Assembly (NCBI RefSeq): GCF_040905785.1
Contig: NZ_JBBDQW010000005.1
Span: forward strand, 1 to 64,000
Direction: 5' to 3'
Source: Tistlia sp040905785
GTDB taxonomy: Bacteria; Pseudomonadota; Alphaproteobacteria; Kiloniellales; DSM-21159
DNA length: 64,000 bases
The position numbers and the translations under genes are program-made. How positions within the stretch are numbered: the stretch's first letter is position 1; each line of letters begins with the position of its first letter. Positions 18,089 to 27,040 of this stretch are shown piece after piece. A model generated the notes under the pieces. It saw only the letters and a program-made list of their open reading frames with translations. It ran no database searches and was not told where the DNA came from.

Positions 18089-18433
18089 ATGATCGACCCC
18101 GTCCGGATGATGTCCAACGCCGAGCAGGCCTCGCGCTTCCTGAAGACGCTGGCGAACCCGAACCGGTTGCTGATCCTCTGCATCCTCTCCCAGGGCGAGC
18201 GCAGCGTCGGCGAGCTGGAGGGAGTGCTCAAGATCCGCCAGCCGACGCTCTCCCAGCAGCTGGCGATCCTGCGTGACGAAGCGCTCGTGGAGACCCGGCG
18301 CGACGGCAAGCAGATCTTCTACAAGCTCGCCAGCAACGAGACCGAGCGGGTCATCGGCCTGCTCTACGAGCTCTACTGCCAGGATGCCGTCGGCGAGGTG
18401 CCGCAGAGCAGTGGCCGGCAAGCCGCCCAGTAA
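18089..18433 (+). CDS. ArsR-family regulator with SqrR/BigR-type cysteine pair
   Basis: A 114-residue winged-helix repressor (LANPNRLLILCIL, SVGELEGVL, recognition helix QPTLSQQLAILRDEALV, wing RRDGKQIFYKL). Only two Cys are present: Cys31 in LILCIL and Cys97 in ELYCQ. Their spacing of 66 residues equals that of the redox-active Cys41/Cys107 pair of SqrR, and the sequence context resembles BigR/YgaV. These regulators sense reactive sulfur species through a polysulfide bridge. The start at 18089 is chosen for the AAAAAGG ribosome site; an ATG at 18071 would add six residues. It is divergent from the cytochrome c gene. No metal-binding ArsR motif (CxCxxC) is present. Confidence 0.85.
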   Translation: MIDPVRMMSNAEQASRFLKTLANPNRLLILCILSQGERSVGELEGVLKIRQPTLSQQLAILRDEALVETRRDGKQIFYKLASNETERVIGLLYELYCQDAVGEVPQSSGRQAAQ

Positions 18434-18453
18434 GCCGGCGCCCGGAACCGTGC

Positions 18454-19557
18454 CTACAGCCAGCCGCGCCGCTTGAAGATCAGGTAGGGGATCAGCCCGG
18501 CCACCAGCATGGCGAAGAGCGCCAGCGGGTAGCCGAAGGGCCAGCCCAGCTCCGGCATGTTCTGGAAGTTCATGCCGTAGATCGAGGCGATCAGGGTCGG
18601 CGGCATGATGATCACCGAGACGACCGAGATGATCTTGATGATGCCGCTCTGCTCGTTGGCGATCAGGCCGAGCACGGCGTTGAGCAGGAAATCCGCCTTG
18701 CCCGACAGGAAGTCGGTGTAGTCCGCCAGGGTCTCGACGTCGCGCACCAGCGTCTTGAGCCGCACCTGGGTCGCCTTCGACAGCCCGTCGCGCGACGGGG
18801 CCTTGCGGTCGGCGACCTTGCCGGCGCCGTGCTGGGCGTCTCGGTCGTGACCGGCCGGCGCCTCGGCCTTGCCCGGCTCCCGCGCGACCGTGGAGACGTA
18901 GAGCAGCGCGCGCTCGATCGTCGAGAGCGATTCCCGGGCCTTGCCGGTCAGGTCGGCGACCCGGCCCAGCGCGGTCAAGAGGCCGGGATAGTCGCGCCGG
19001 CCCGCCTTGACGGCCGGCTGCTCGAAGACCTTGCGGCCGATCGCGTCGAGGGCCGCCCCCTGCAGCTCCAGGACGTCCGCGACGCGGTCGATGAGGGCGT
19101 CGAGCAGCCCGGCCAGGGTGACCTGGGCGCTGACGCAGCTCTCGGGGTTGCGCAGGACGTACTGGGCGAAGGCCTTGAACGGCAGCGGGTCCGCGTAGCG
19201 CAGGGTCAGCAGGCGCTGACCGGCCAGCACGAAGGTGACCGGCGAGACCTCCGGCAGCTCGCTCTCGGCTCTCACCAGGGCGGTTACCGTCAGGTAGACG
19301 GCGTTGGCCTCGTGATAGAGCCGGCTGGAGGGCTCGATCTCGCTGGCCTCCTCGCGGGTCGGCAGGAACAGCCAGAGGGCGGTTTCGAGGGCCTGGCGCT
19401 CCGCCGCGTCGGGCGCGACCGCGTCGATCCAGACGGCGTCCTCGGGGACGACGTCGCCGGTCGCGAAGGCGACCCGCTCGACCGACGGCTCGGCACCCCC
19501 CGGGTCACCCCCCTCCCGGTCGCCCCCCTCTGGGCGATAGCGGTAGACGTTGATCAT
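18454..19557 (-). CDS. CorA-family Mg2+/Co2+ (or Zn2+) transporter
   Basis: A 367-residue CorA/ZntB-type metal channel. A large N-terminal cytoplasmic domain and a long helix (residues about 150-300) lead to two C-terminal membrane helices joined by the signature YGMNFQNMPELGWPFGYP. The C-terminus KRRGW is typical of the inner, positively charged ring. Homopentamers conduct divalent cations; whether Mg2+ or Zn2+ cannot be decided. The start at 19557 (MINVYRYRP) has AGGAGG 11 bases upstream. The frame continues 12 codons upstream without better signals. It is convergent with the SqrR-like gene, 20 bases apart. Confidence 0.92.
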   Translation of the reverse strand: MINVYRYRPEGGDREGGDPGGAEPSVERVAFATGDVVPEDAVWIDAVAPDAAERQALETALWLFLPTREEASEIEPSSRLYHEANAVYLTVTALVRAESELPEVSPVTFVLAGQRLLTLRYADPLPFKAFAQYVLRNPESCVSAQVTLAGLLDALIDRVADVLELQGAALDAIGRKVFEQPAVKAGRRDYPGLLTALGRVADLTGKARESLSTIERALLYVSTVAREPGKAEAPAGHDRDAQHGAGKVADRKAPSRDGLSKATQVRLKTLVRDVETLADYTDFLSGKADFLLNAVLGLIANEQSGIIKIISVVSVIIMPPTLIASIYGMNFQNMPELGWPFGYPLALFAMLVAGLIPYLIFKRRGWL

Positions 19558-19636
19558 GCGGCGCGTCGCCTCCTGCCCCGGACCTTGTGGCAAAGACCGG
19601 GACCCTAGGGAAGGGCCATCGAGCGTCGCGCGACGT

Positions 19637-21073
19637 TCAGGGGATTTCCTCGGCCAGCCCGACTTGCTTCAGCGCCTGCTTCTGGCGCCGGCCCAGGGCC
19701 GCGGCGTCGAATCCGGCGATCAGCTCCTGGAAGACGCGGTGCCAGTTGATCTCGGCCTTGAGGTGCAGGAACACCGAGCCCAGGCCGATCGCCGCGCGGT
19801 CCATCAGCACGAACTCTCGCGGCGGCTTGACGCCGCCCAGGCGGCGCAGCTCCTTGTGGACCTGCCCGGCGGCTTCGGCGCCCTCCATCGAGCCGCGCTC
19901 GCCCATGATCGACTGCACCCGGTCCTCGAGCAGCGGCTTGTAGAGGAAGCGCGCCCAGATGTTCAGCGCCTGCATCAGGTCCGGCTTGTCGGCGATGCCG
20001 GCGAAGCCCCAGGACTCGTAGGCCTTGATCGCCAGCGCCTCGTCGTCGGTCTCGAAGGCCCGGTAGAGGTCGATCACGCCCTCGACGAAGTCCGGCCGGA
20101 ACACCCGGATGCAGCCGAAGTCGAGCAGGTTGACGCCGTCGTCGGGGCGCACCGAGTAGTTGCCCAGGTGCGGGTCGCCGTGGATCACGCCGTGATAGTA
20201 GAAGGGCACGTACCAGGCCCGGAACATGTTGAGGGCGATGGCGTCGCGCCGCTCCTGGCCTTGCGACCCCGACAGCTCCTGGGCGACCTCGAGCAGCGGC
20301 CGGCCCTCGAGCCAGGTCATGGTCAGCAGGCGCCGGGTGGTCAGCTCCGCGACCGGTTCGGGCACCGTCACGCCGGTCTCGCCGGCCAGCATCAGGCGGT
20401 AGAGCGCCATGTGTTGCGCCTCGCGCTCGTAGTCGAGCTCCTCGCGCAGCCGTGCGGTCAGCTCGGCGTAGATCTCCGAGGTGTCGATCGCCCGGTCGTA
20501 CTGGCGGTAGACCGAGAAGGCGAGGCGCAGCTGCTGGACGTCGGCCTCGACCGCCGAGGCCATGTCGGGATACTGCAGCTTGCAGGCCAGCGTCCGGCCG
20601 CCGGCCTCGGCCTTGTGGACCTGGCCGAGCGAGGCCGCGGCCGCCGCCTCCCGGCCGAAGGAGTCGAAGCGCTGCTCCCAGCCCGCCCCCAGCTCCGTGC
20701 GCATGCGCCGGCGCACGAAGGGCCAGCCCATCGGCGGCGCGTTCGACTGCAGCTGGCGCAGCTCCTCGGCGTACTCGCGCGGCAGCGCCTCGGGAACGGT
20801 CGCCAGAATCTGCGCCGCCTTCATCAGCGGCCCCTTGAGGCCACCCAGCGCCGCCTTGAGCTGCTGCGAGTGCCGGCCCTTGTCGAGCGTCGTGCCGAGC
20901 ACGCGGCTGCCGGCGAGCTGCGCGGCGAGCCAGCCGACTTCGCCGCCGACCCGGGCGAAGCGGCGCATGCGCCCGCCGAAGCGCGCGCCCTCGTCGCCGA
21001 AGCCGCGCACCTCGGCGCTTCCGGGTGGCTCGCGCCGGGACGCGCCGCGGTCGTCTCTTTCACCTTCCGTCAT
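19637..21073 (-). CDS. ABC1/UbiB-family atypical kinase
   Basis: A 478-residue protein kinase-like (ADCK/UbiB) family member. The family's KxGQ region appears as LMKAAQILATVPEALP. The nucleotide-binding and catalytic parts include AAAASLGQVHKAE, LACKLQYPDM, VIHGDPHLGNYSV (catalytic loop) and NLLDFGCIRVF (metal-binding DFG). Family members support ubiquinone synthesis or quinone-lipid handling. The C-terminal membrane helix of true UbiB is not evident, so it is better called UbiB-like. The start at 21073 (MTEGERDDRG) is used because the upstream frame extends into the divergent meaB-like gene. The intergenic gap is 70 bases. Confidence 0.88.
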   Translation of the reverse strand: MTEGERDDRGASRREPPGSAEVRGFGDEGARFGGRMRRFARVGGEVGWLAAQLAGSRVLGTTLDKGRHSQQLKAALGGLKGPLMKAAQILATVPEALPREYAEELRQLQSNAPPMGWPFVRRRMRTELGAGWEQRFDSFGREAAAAASLGQVHKAEAGGRTLACKLQYPDMASAVEADVQQLRLAFSVYRQYDRAIDTSEIYAELTARLREELDYEREAQHMALYRLMLAGETGVTVPEPVAELTTRRLLTMTWLEGRPLLEVAQELSGSQGQERRDAIALNMFRAWYVPFYYHGVIHGDPHLGNYSVRPDDGVNLLDFGCIRVFRPDFVEGVIDLYRAFETDDEALAIKAYESWGFAGIADKPDLMQALNIWARFLYKPLLEDRVQSIMGERGSMEGAEAAGQVHKELRRLGGVKPPREFVLMDRAAIGLGSVFLHLKAEINWHRVFQELIAGFDAAALGRRQKQALKQVGLAEEIP

Positions 21074-21143
21074 GGCGTGGGAGATGGGGGCGCCGGGTGA
21101 GAAGGTCCAGCGGGGCGGCTTGTCCCGGAATCGGGCCGCTGCC

Positions 21144-22070
21144 ATGCTCGCCCCGATGCCGAGCTCTCCCCTCCCCCCGCTTTCCCTCGCTTCCCTCCGC
21201 GCCGGCGGCAAGGTCGCGCTGGCCCGTGCGCTGGCGCGGCTGGAATCGGCGCCGGAGGCCGCGGACGTGGTCGCCCTGCTCGAGGCCGCCTACGCCGAGC
21301 CGAGGGCCCAGGTCGTCGGCCTCACCGGGCCGCCGGGCGTCGGCAAGTCGACGCTGACCGGGCGGCTGGTCGCGGCCTACCGGGCGCGCGGCGAGCGGGT
21401 CGGGGTGATCGCCGTCGATCCCTCGTCCCGGCGCTCCGGCGGGGCGCTGCTCGGCGACCGGCTGCGCCTGCGCAGCGACGCCGAGGACGAGGGCCTGTTC
21501 GTGCGCTCGATGGCGGCGCGCGACCGGCTCGGCGGCCTCGCCGAGATCACCTGGTCGGCGGCCGTGCTGATGCGCGCGCTCTTCGACCGGGTGCTGGTCG
21601 AGACGGTCGGGGTCGGGCAGTCGGAGACCGACGTCGCCGGCATCGCCGACACGGTGGTCTTCTGCGTCCAGCCGGGCGGCGGCGACTCGCTTCAGTTCAT
21701 GAAGGCGGGAATCGTCGAGATCCCGCAGGTCGCCGTGGTCACCAAGGCCGACATGGGCGCCGTCGCCCAGCGCGCGCTCGCCGACCTTGCCGGGGCGCTC
21801 TCGCTGGCCGAGCCGGAGGACGGGTGGCCGGTCCGCACCCTGGCGCTCTCGGCCGAAGCGGGCACCGGCGTGGCGGAGCTGCTGGCGGCGGTCGACGACC
21901 ACTTCGCCTGGCTCGGCGAGGACCGCCGGCTGGCCGCCCGGCGCCACGTCCAGGCCGAGGCCTGGCTGCGCGCGGCGATCCTGGAGCGCTGGGGCCGCGA
22001 GGGCCTGAAGGCGCGCGGCCTGCCGTCGCTGGCCTTCGCTCAGGCGCCCTTCGCGGCGGCCGGCCGCTGA
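21144..22070 (+). CDS. MeaB/ArgK-type P-loop GTPase
   Basis: A 308-residue G3E-group GTPase. Walker A is GPPGVGKSTL, the MeaB switch region is AVDPSSRRSGGALLGDRLR, the base-recognition motif is VTKAD, and VETVGVGQSETDV is the family signature. MeaB/ArgK proteins chaperone adenosylcobalamin-dependent methylmalonyl-CoA mutase. The mutase is not in this window, so the partner must be elsewhere. The ATG at 21144 or the one at 21156 may be the start. The 3' end overlaps the convergent YgfZ-like gene by 31 bases. Confidence 0.92.
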   Translation: MLAPMPSSPLPPLSLASLRAGGKVALARALARLESAPEAADVVALLEAAYAEPRAQVVGLTGPPGVGKSTLTGRLVAAYRARGERVGVIAVDPSSRRSGGALLGDRLRLRSDAEDEGLFVRSMAARDRLGGLAEITWSAAVLMRALFDRVLVETVGVGQSETDVAGIADTVVFCVQPGGGDSLQFMKAGIVEIPQVAVVTKADMGAVAQRALADLAGALSLAEPEDGWPVRTLALSAEAGTGVAELLAAVDDHFAWLGEDRRLAARRHVQAEAWLRAAILERWGREGLKARGLPSLAFAQAPFAAAGR

Positions 22071-22981
22071 ATCGCCGCCCAGTCCGGGACCCGGGGCTCG
22101 ACGGTGACGCCGCCGGCCTCCAGGGACCCGGCCTCCAGCGCCTCGAGGCGCAGCAGGGCGAGCCCGCGGTCGCCCTCGACCGAGCGCAGGGTGCCGACCT
22201 CCTTGCCGCCGGCGGTGATCGCGGTGCCCGGCTCGGCGCCGCCGCCCAGGGCGACCGGCAGCAGGCGGCGCTTGACCAGGCCGCGGTAGCGGGTGCGGGC
22301 GGTCAGCTCCTGGCCCATCCAGCAGCCCTTCTGCCAGTCGATGGCGCCGAGCTCGTCGAAGCCGGCCTCGAGCAGGGTCGTCTTCTCGATCTCGAGGTCG
22401 CGGCTGCCGTCGGGCAGGCCGAGCGCCAAGCGCCGGCGGTCCCATTCGGCGGCGCCGGAGAGCGCGAAACCGGCGCCGGCCAGGCCGACCTCGGCACCGG
22501 CGCGCGGCAGCAGCAGGCGGGCGCCGGCGGCGGCCAGGCGCGGGTCGACGAAGGCGGTGCCGCCGTGCCAGGGCCGCGCCGCGCCCGGCGCCTCCGGCAG
22601 CTCCAGGGCCTCCAGGGCCCCGTCGCCATAGGCCAGCGCCACGGTCCAACCGTCCCTCAGCTCAGCGAGCTCGACCTTGGAGCGCAGCCGGTAGAGCTTC
22701 AGCCGCTTCAGCAGGTCGGGCGCGCGCCCGGCCTCGACGTCGAGCAGCAGCTCATCCTCGCCGCTGCCGTCGTGCCGGCGGTGGCCGACCAGGAAGAAGT
22801 CGTGCAGGTACTTGCCCTGAGGCGTCAGGAAGGCGCACCAGAGCGCCCGCTCGCAGCCGGCCTTGGCGACGTCGTTGGAGACCAGGCCCTGCAGGAAGGC
22901 GACGCGGTCCGGGCCGGAGATCGAGAGCACCGTGCGGCCCTCGGGTAGAAAGGCAAATCGTTCGCCGGCTCGCTCGGTCAT
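22040..22981 (-). CDS. YgfZ/CAF17-like iron-sulfur cluster assembly protein
   Basis: A 313-residue folate-binding GcvT-fold protein of the YgfZ/CAF17/IBA57 family, needed for maturing certain [4Fe-4S] enzymes. The signature K-G-C-x-x-G-Q-E is present as QKGCWMGQE, and the N-terminal GPDRVAFLQGLVSNDV and FLTPQGKYLHDFFL blocks are typical. It is divergent from the GT9 gene across 136 bases. Its last codons overlap the end of the MeaB-like gene on the other strand (31 bases), an unusually tight convergent arrangement. Confidence 0.9.
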   Translation of the reverse strand: MTERAGERFAFLPEGRTVLSISGPDRVAFLQGLVSNDVAKAGCERALWCAFLTPQGKYLHDFFLVGHRRHDGSGEDELLLDVEAGRAPDLLKRLKLYRLRSKVELAELRDGWTVALAYGDGALEALELPEAPGAARPWHGGTAFVDPRLAAAGARLLLPRAGAEVGLAGAGFALSGAAEWDRRRLALGLPDGSRDLEIEKTTLLEAGFDELGAIDWQKGCWMGQELTARTRYRGLVKRRLLPVALGGGAEPGTAITAGGKEVGTLRSVEGDRGLALLRLEALEAGSLEAGGVTVEPRVPDWAAIQRPAAAKGA

Positions 22982-23117
22982 GAGGCTCCTCTCGCTCGCT
23001 GTCGCAGCCGCCTGGAAACTTCAGGTGGCGTGCGGCGCCTGGCCTGACAAGCCATGGCACGGGGGCGCCCGATCGCCTATAAGGCGCCCTTCCCTCGCAA
23101 ACCCACAGCGCGGCCCC

Positions 23118-24092
23118 ATGCGCCTGCTCTTCGTCACCTCGACCCGCCTCGGCGACGCCGTGCTCTCGACGGGAGCGCTGGCCTGCCTGCTCGAGCGCCA
23201 TCCCGGCGCCCGGGTGACGGTGGTCGCGGGCCCGGTGGCGGCGCCGATCTTCGCCGGCCTGCCGGGGCTGGAGCGCATCGTGGTGCTTCGCAAGAAGCGC
23301 TACGGCCTGCACTGGCTGCAGCTCTGGAGCCGGCTGGCCCGCTATCGCTGGGGCGTCGTCTGCGACCTGCGCGCCTCGGCCCTGGCCTGGCTGCTGCCCG
23401 CCCGCCGGCGCTACGTCATCGGCCGCAAGGACCGCTCCGAGCACCGGGTCGTCGAGCTGGGCCGCCTGCTCGGCGAGGAGACGCCGCCGCCGGCGCCGCG
23501 GCTCTGGCCGGTCCGCGCCAGCGAGGAGCTGGCCGAGCGGCTGCTGCCGCCCGGGGACGGGCCGCTGCTGGCGATCGGCCCGAGCGCGAACTGGTCCGGC
23601 AAGGTCTGGCCGGCCGAGCGCTTCGCCGAGCTGGCCCTGGCCCTGACCGGCCCCGAGGGACCCCTGCCCGGGGCCCCGGTCGTCGTGATCGCCGCCGAGC
23701 ACGAGCGTCTCCAGGCCAATCCGCTGCTCGCCGCCCTGCCGCGCGAACGCCGCATCGACTTGGTCGGCAAAGCGCCCCTGCCGGTGCTGGGCGCGGTGCT
23801 GGCGCGCTGCCGGCTCTACGTCGGCAACGACAGCGGCCTGATGCATCTGGCCGCCGCCGCCGGCTGTCCGACCCTCGGCCTGTTCGGCCCCAGCCCCGAG
23901 GCGCGCTACGCGCCCTGGGGGCCCCACGCCGCCTACGTGCGCACGCCGGAGAGCTTCGAGGCCCTGACCCGCCAGCCCGGCTTCGACTTCGCGCACCGGA
24001 CCCGCTGCTACATGGAGACGCTCGAGGTCGAGCCGGTCCTGGCAGCGGCGCAGGCCCTGCTGGCGCGCACGGCGAATTCCCGGCGCTCTTGA
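23118..24092 (+). CDS. Glycosyltransferase family 9 (heptosyltransferase-like)
   Basis: A 324-residue GT-B fold protein of the GT9 family. The N-terminus LFVTSTRLGDAVLSTGAL is typical of ADP-heptose:LPS heptosyltransferases, and the C-terminal nucleotide-sugar motif YVGNDSGLMHLAAAAGCPTLGLFGP is partly visible as VGNDSGLMHLAAA. The ATG at 23118 gives the expected N-terminus. It likely acts on the cytoplasmic face in lipopolysaccharide core or other surface-glycan assembly. It is followed 55 bases later by a second glycosyltransferase, supporting a glycan role. Donor and acceptor are unknown. Confidence 0.9.
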   Translation: MRLLFVTSTRLGDAVLSTGALACLLERHPGARVTVVAGPVAAPIFAGLPGLERIVVLRKKRYGLHWLQLWSRLARYRWGVVCDLRASALAWLLPARRRYVIGRKDRSEHRVVELGRLLGEETPPPAPRLWPVRASEELAERLLPPGDGPLLAIGPSANWSGKVWPAERFAELALALTGPEGPLPGAPVVVIAAEHERLQANPLLAALPRERRIDLVGKAPLPVLGAVLARCRLYVGNDSGLMHLAAAAGCPTLGLFGPSPEARYAPWGPHAAYVRTPESFEALTRQPGFDFAHRTRCYMETLEVEPVLAAAQALLARTANSRRS

Positions 24093-24147
24093 CGCTCCGC
24101 TAACCACTCGACCCGCACAAAGGCTTCCGCACCAGCGCAGGAAGACC

Positions 24148-25260
24148 ATGCGGATCAGCCAGATCTTCGCCGGTCCCTACGACGACGGCCCCAGGGCGCG
24201 CCTGTTCGAGCAGGTCGCGGGCGCCTTCGCGCTGCCCGACGAGCTGCGCCAGCAGCTGATCCTGGCGCAGCGGCCCGGCTGGGAGCGCCTGGCGGACTTC
24301 GGCCGCCCGACCCTGGCGCTGCCCTACCGCCGCCTGCTCGACCGCACCGCCTGGATCGCGCGCAGCCGGCGCGCGCTCGCCGACGAGCTGGCCCTGTTCA
24401 AGCCGGACCTGATCGCCGTCTGGGGCGCCGAGGCCGCGGCCCGCCTGCCGGCGCGCTGCGACGCCGCGACGGTCGGCATTGCCGGCGAGGCGGACGACGC
24501 GGTCGCTCTGCGCCGCTGCCGCTACCTGGTCGCGCTCTCGCCCGAGATCGCCCGGCGCGCGGTCGAGCGTGGCTGGCCGGAGGAGCGACTGCGGCCGCTG
24601 CCGCTCTTCGCCGAGGGCGACCTGGTCGAGCCGCTGCCGCGCGGCGCCCTGGCGACGGCCGAGGCGGCGACGGTCGTGGCCCTGCCGTTCGCGCTCAACC
24701 TCGAGGCTCTGGGCGAGGTGCTGCTCGCCGCGCGCCGGCTGCCGCTGCCGACGCTGTGGATCCCCGGCGGCAGCCGCCGGCAGAGCCGGCTGGCGCTGCG
24801 CCTGCAGGTGCCGCTGCGCGAGCTCGGCCCCGACGTCGATCGCGCCCGCGCCCTGGCGGCCGCCGATCTGGTGCTGTGCAGCGCCGAGGCCGACGGCCTC
24901 GGCCTGGGCATCGTCGAGGGCTGGGCCCGGGGCAAGCCCGTGGTCGCCGCCGGCGCCCCGGGGGCCAGCGGCCTGGTGCGCGACGCCGGCAACGGTATCC
25001 TGGCCCGCTCGACCGGCGCCGCGGACCTGGCGGAGGCACTGCTCCGGCCGCTCGACGACCCGCTGCTCTACGACCGCCTCGCCGCCGAGGGCCGCGCCAG
25101 CTTCGACGCCGGCCATGCCGAGGCCCGCTCCCTGGCGCGCTGGCTGGACGCCTACGTGCGCCTCGGCGGGCTGGTCCTGCCCGATTCGCCCGCGGCCCGG
25201 GAGACCGCCGGGCCGTCGCATCGCGCGGCGCAGCCCGACCATACCGACATCCAGGTTTAG
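24148..25260 (+). CDS. Glycosyltransferase, GT4-like
   Basis: A 370-residue protein with the C-terminal half of a GT-B retaining glycosyltransferase: AADLVLCSAEADGLGLGIVEGWARGKPVVAA is the donor-binding E-x7-E-like region (GLGIVEGWARGKPV), followed by GNGILARS and a helical tail. The N-terminal half is more divergent and very Leu/Arg/Ala-rich. It probably works with the upstream GT9 protein in surface-glycan synthesis. A 61-base gap leads to pyrC, so read-through is possible. The assignment to GT4 is based on pattern and not certain. Confidence 0.72.
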   Translation: MRISQIFAGPYDDGPRARLFEQVAGAFALPDELRQQLILAQRPGWERLADFGRPTLALPYRRLLDRTAWIARSRRALADELALFKPDLIAVWGAEAAARLPARCDAATVGIAGEADDAVALRRCRYLVALSPEIARRAVERGWPEERLRPLPLFAEGDLVEPLPRGALATAEAATVVALPFALNLEALGEVLLAARRLPLPTLWIPGGSRRQSRLALRLQVPLRELGPDVDRARALAAADLVLCSAEADGLGLGIVEGWARGKPVVAAGAPGASGLVRDAGNGILARSTGAADLAEALLRPLDDPLLYDRLAAEGRASFDAGHAEARSLARWLDAYVRLGGLVLPDSPAARETAGPSHRAAQPDHTDIQV

Positions 25261-25321
25261 CGCGAGGGCTGCTTTGGGCTAGGCTGCGACCGGACAGCCA
25301 ACAGCCCGGGAGGCGAGCGCG

Positions 25322-26692
25322 GTGGCCCAGAGCTTCGACACGATCCTGCGCGGCGGCAGGATCTTCACGCCCAACGGCTTGGCCGAAGGCGACCTCGCGC
25401 TGGCCGACGGCCGGATCGCACGGATCGGCGACGTCGGCGGCGCCAGCGCCGCCGAGGTGGTCGACTGCCGCGGCCTGACCGTCCTGCCCGGGGTGATCGA
25501 CACCCAGGTGCACTTCCGCGAGCCCGGCCTGGAGCACAAGGAGGACCTGGAGAGCGGCACCCGCGCCGCCGCGATGGGCGGCGTGGTCGCGGTCTTCGAG
25601 ATGCCCAACACCAAGCCCTCGACCCTGGACGCCGCGGCCATGGCCGACAAGGTCCGGCGCGCCGAGGGCCGGACCTGGACCGACCACGCCTTCTTCATGG
25701 GCACCGCGGCCGAGAACGCCGACAAGCTGGCCGAGCTCGAGGGCCTGCCGGGCTGCTGCGGGGTCAAGATCTTCATGGGCTCCTCGACCGGCAGCCTGCT
25801 GGTCGAGGACGACGAGACCCTGCTGGAGGCGCTGCGCCACGGCCGCCGCCGCGTCGCCGTGCACTGCGAGGACGAGACCCGCCTGCGCGAGCGCCTGGCC
25901 CTGGTGCGCGACGGCGCCGATTCGTCACAACATCCCGTCTGGCGCGACGCCGAGACGGCGCGCCTGGCGACCGAGCGGCTGCTGCGCCTTGCGCGCATTG
26001 CCGGCCGCAAGGTCCACGTGCTGCACGTCACGACCGCCGAGGAGCTGCCGCTGCTGGCCGCCAACAAGGACATCGCGACCTGCGAGGTGACGCCCCAGCA
26101 CCTGACCCTGGAGGCGCCCGACTGCTACGAGCGGCTCGGCAGCCTGGCCCAGATGAACCCGCCGATCCGCGGCGCCGAGCACCGCGCGGCTCTGTGGGAC
26201 GGCGTGCGCCAGGGCCTGTTCGACGTCGTCGGCTCCGACCACGCGCCGCACACCCTTGAGGAGAAGCAGGTCGCCTACCCGCGCACGCCCTCCGGCATGC
26301 CGGGCGTGCAGACCCTGGTGCCCCTGCTGCTCGACCATGTCGCCGCCGGGCGGATGACCCTGGAGCGCTTCGTCGACCTGACCGCCCACGGCCCCGGGCG
26401 GATCTACCAGCTCGCCGGCAAGGGCCGCCTCGCGGTCGGCTACGACGCCGACCTGACCGTCGTCGACCTCGCCGCGCGGCGCGAGATCACCGGCGACTGG
26501 CTCGCCGCCAAGTGCGGCTGGTCGCCCTTCGAGGGCATGAGCGTGACCGGCTGGCCGGTGATGACCTGGATCCGCGGCCGGGCGGTGATGCGCGAGGGCG
26601 CCCTGAACGGAGCGCCGTCAGGCCGTCCGGTGCGCTTCCAGGACACCCTGCCCGCCCACAACCTCGAGTACGAGGCGGACGCCGGGGCATGA
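25322..26692 (+). CDS. pyrC: Dihydroorotase
   Basis: A 456-residue amidohydrolase-superfamily dihydroorotase of the longer, class I type, making dihydroorotate from carbamoyl-aspartate in pyrimidine synthesis. Metal ligands and carboxylated lysine are visible: DTQVHFREPG (two His), GVKIFMGSSTG (Lys), AVHCEDE, HVLHVTT and GSDHAPHT. The start is GTG at 25322 after GGGAGGCGAGCGC. It overlaps the next gene by 4 bases (ATGA), showing translational coupling. Allantoinase and hydantoinase share the fold, but the FREPGLEHKED motif favours dihydroorotase. Confidence 0.9.
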   Translation: MAQSFDTILRGGRIFTPNGLAEGDLALADGRIARIGDVGGASAAEVVDCRGLTVLPGVIDTQVHFREPGLEHKEDLESGTRAAAMGGVVAVFEMPNTKPSTLDAAAMADKVRRAEGRTWTDHAFFMGTAAENADKLAELEGLPGCCGVKIFMGSSTGSLLVEDDETLLEALRHGRRRVAVHCEDETRLRERLALVRDGADSSQHPVWRDAETARLATERLLRLARIAGRKVHVLHVTTAEELPLLAANKDIATCEVTPQHLTLEAPDCYERLGSLAQMNPPIRGAEHRAALWDGVRQGLFDVVGSDHAPHTLEEKQVAYPRTPSGMPGVQTLVPLLLDHVAAGRMTLERFVDLTAHGPGRIYQLAGKGRLAVGYDADLTVVDLAARREITGDWLAAKCGWSPFEGMSVTGWPVMTWIRGRAVMREGALNGAPSGRPVRFQDTLPAHNLEYEADAGA

Positions 26693-27039
26693 CCGTCTAC
26701 CAGGGCTTCTTCGACCTGAAGCCCGGCACCGGCGACCTGGAGTTCGCCGGCGCTGTCGAGGGCTACCTGGGGCAGCTTCGCGAGCAGGGCCTGATCGAGA
26801 GCTGGCGCCTGCTGCGCCGCAAGCTCGGCCTGGGGCCGCGCGAGCTCGGCGAGTTCCAGCTGATCATGGAGTTCGCCGACCTGGAACAGCTCGACCACGC
26901 CTTCACCCGGGTCTCGACGCGTAGCGACCCCGTCGAGGGACTGCACCACGCCGTCAACTCCAAGATCGCCCGGGTCTCCTTCGCGCTCTACCGCGACTTC
27001 CCGGACCCGCAGCGCGTGACCGGCGAGGAGCGCTTCTGA
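26689..27039 (+). CDS. Small uncharacterised protein, DUF6614-like
   Basis: A 116-residue protein with a ferredoxin-like or dimeric alpha-beta barrel look: YQGFFDLKPG, ESWRLLRRKLGLG, FQLIMEFADLEQLDHAF, VSFALYRDFPDP. I recognise it as similar to the alphaproteobacterial DUF6614 family, but the assignment comes from memory. The ATG overlaps the pyrC stop codon (ATGA), and the methyltransferase begins one base after its stop, so the three genes are translationally coupled. No catalytic residues can be named. Function unknown. Confidence 0.75.
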   Translation: MTVYQGFFDLKPGTGDLEFAGAVEGYLGQLREQGLIESWRLLRRKLGLGPRELGEFQLIMEFADLEQLDHAFTRVSTRSDPVEGLHHAVNSKIARVSFALYRDFPDPQRVTGEERF

Positions 27040-27040
27040 G

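Noticed and set aside
23040..23085. CTGACA and TATAAG as a promoter for the GT9 gene
   Set aside because: The spacing is about 28 bases, much more than the 16-18 expected for a sigma-70-type promoter.
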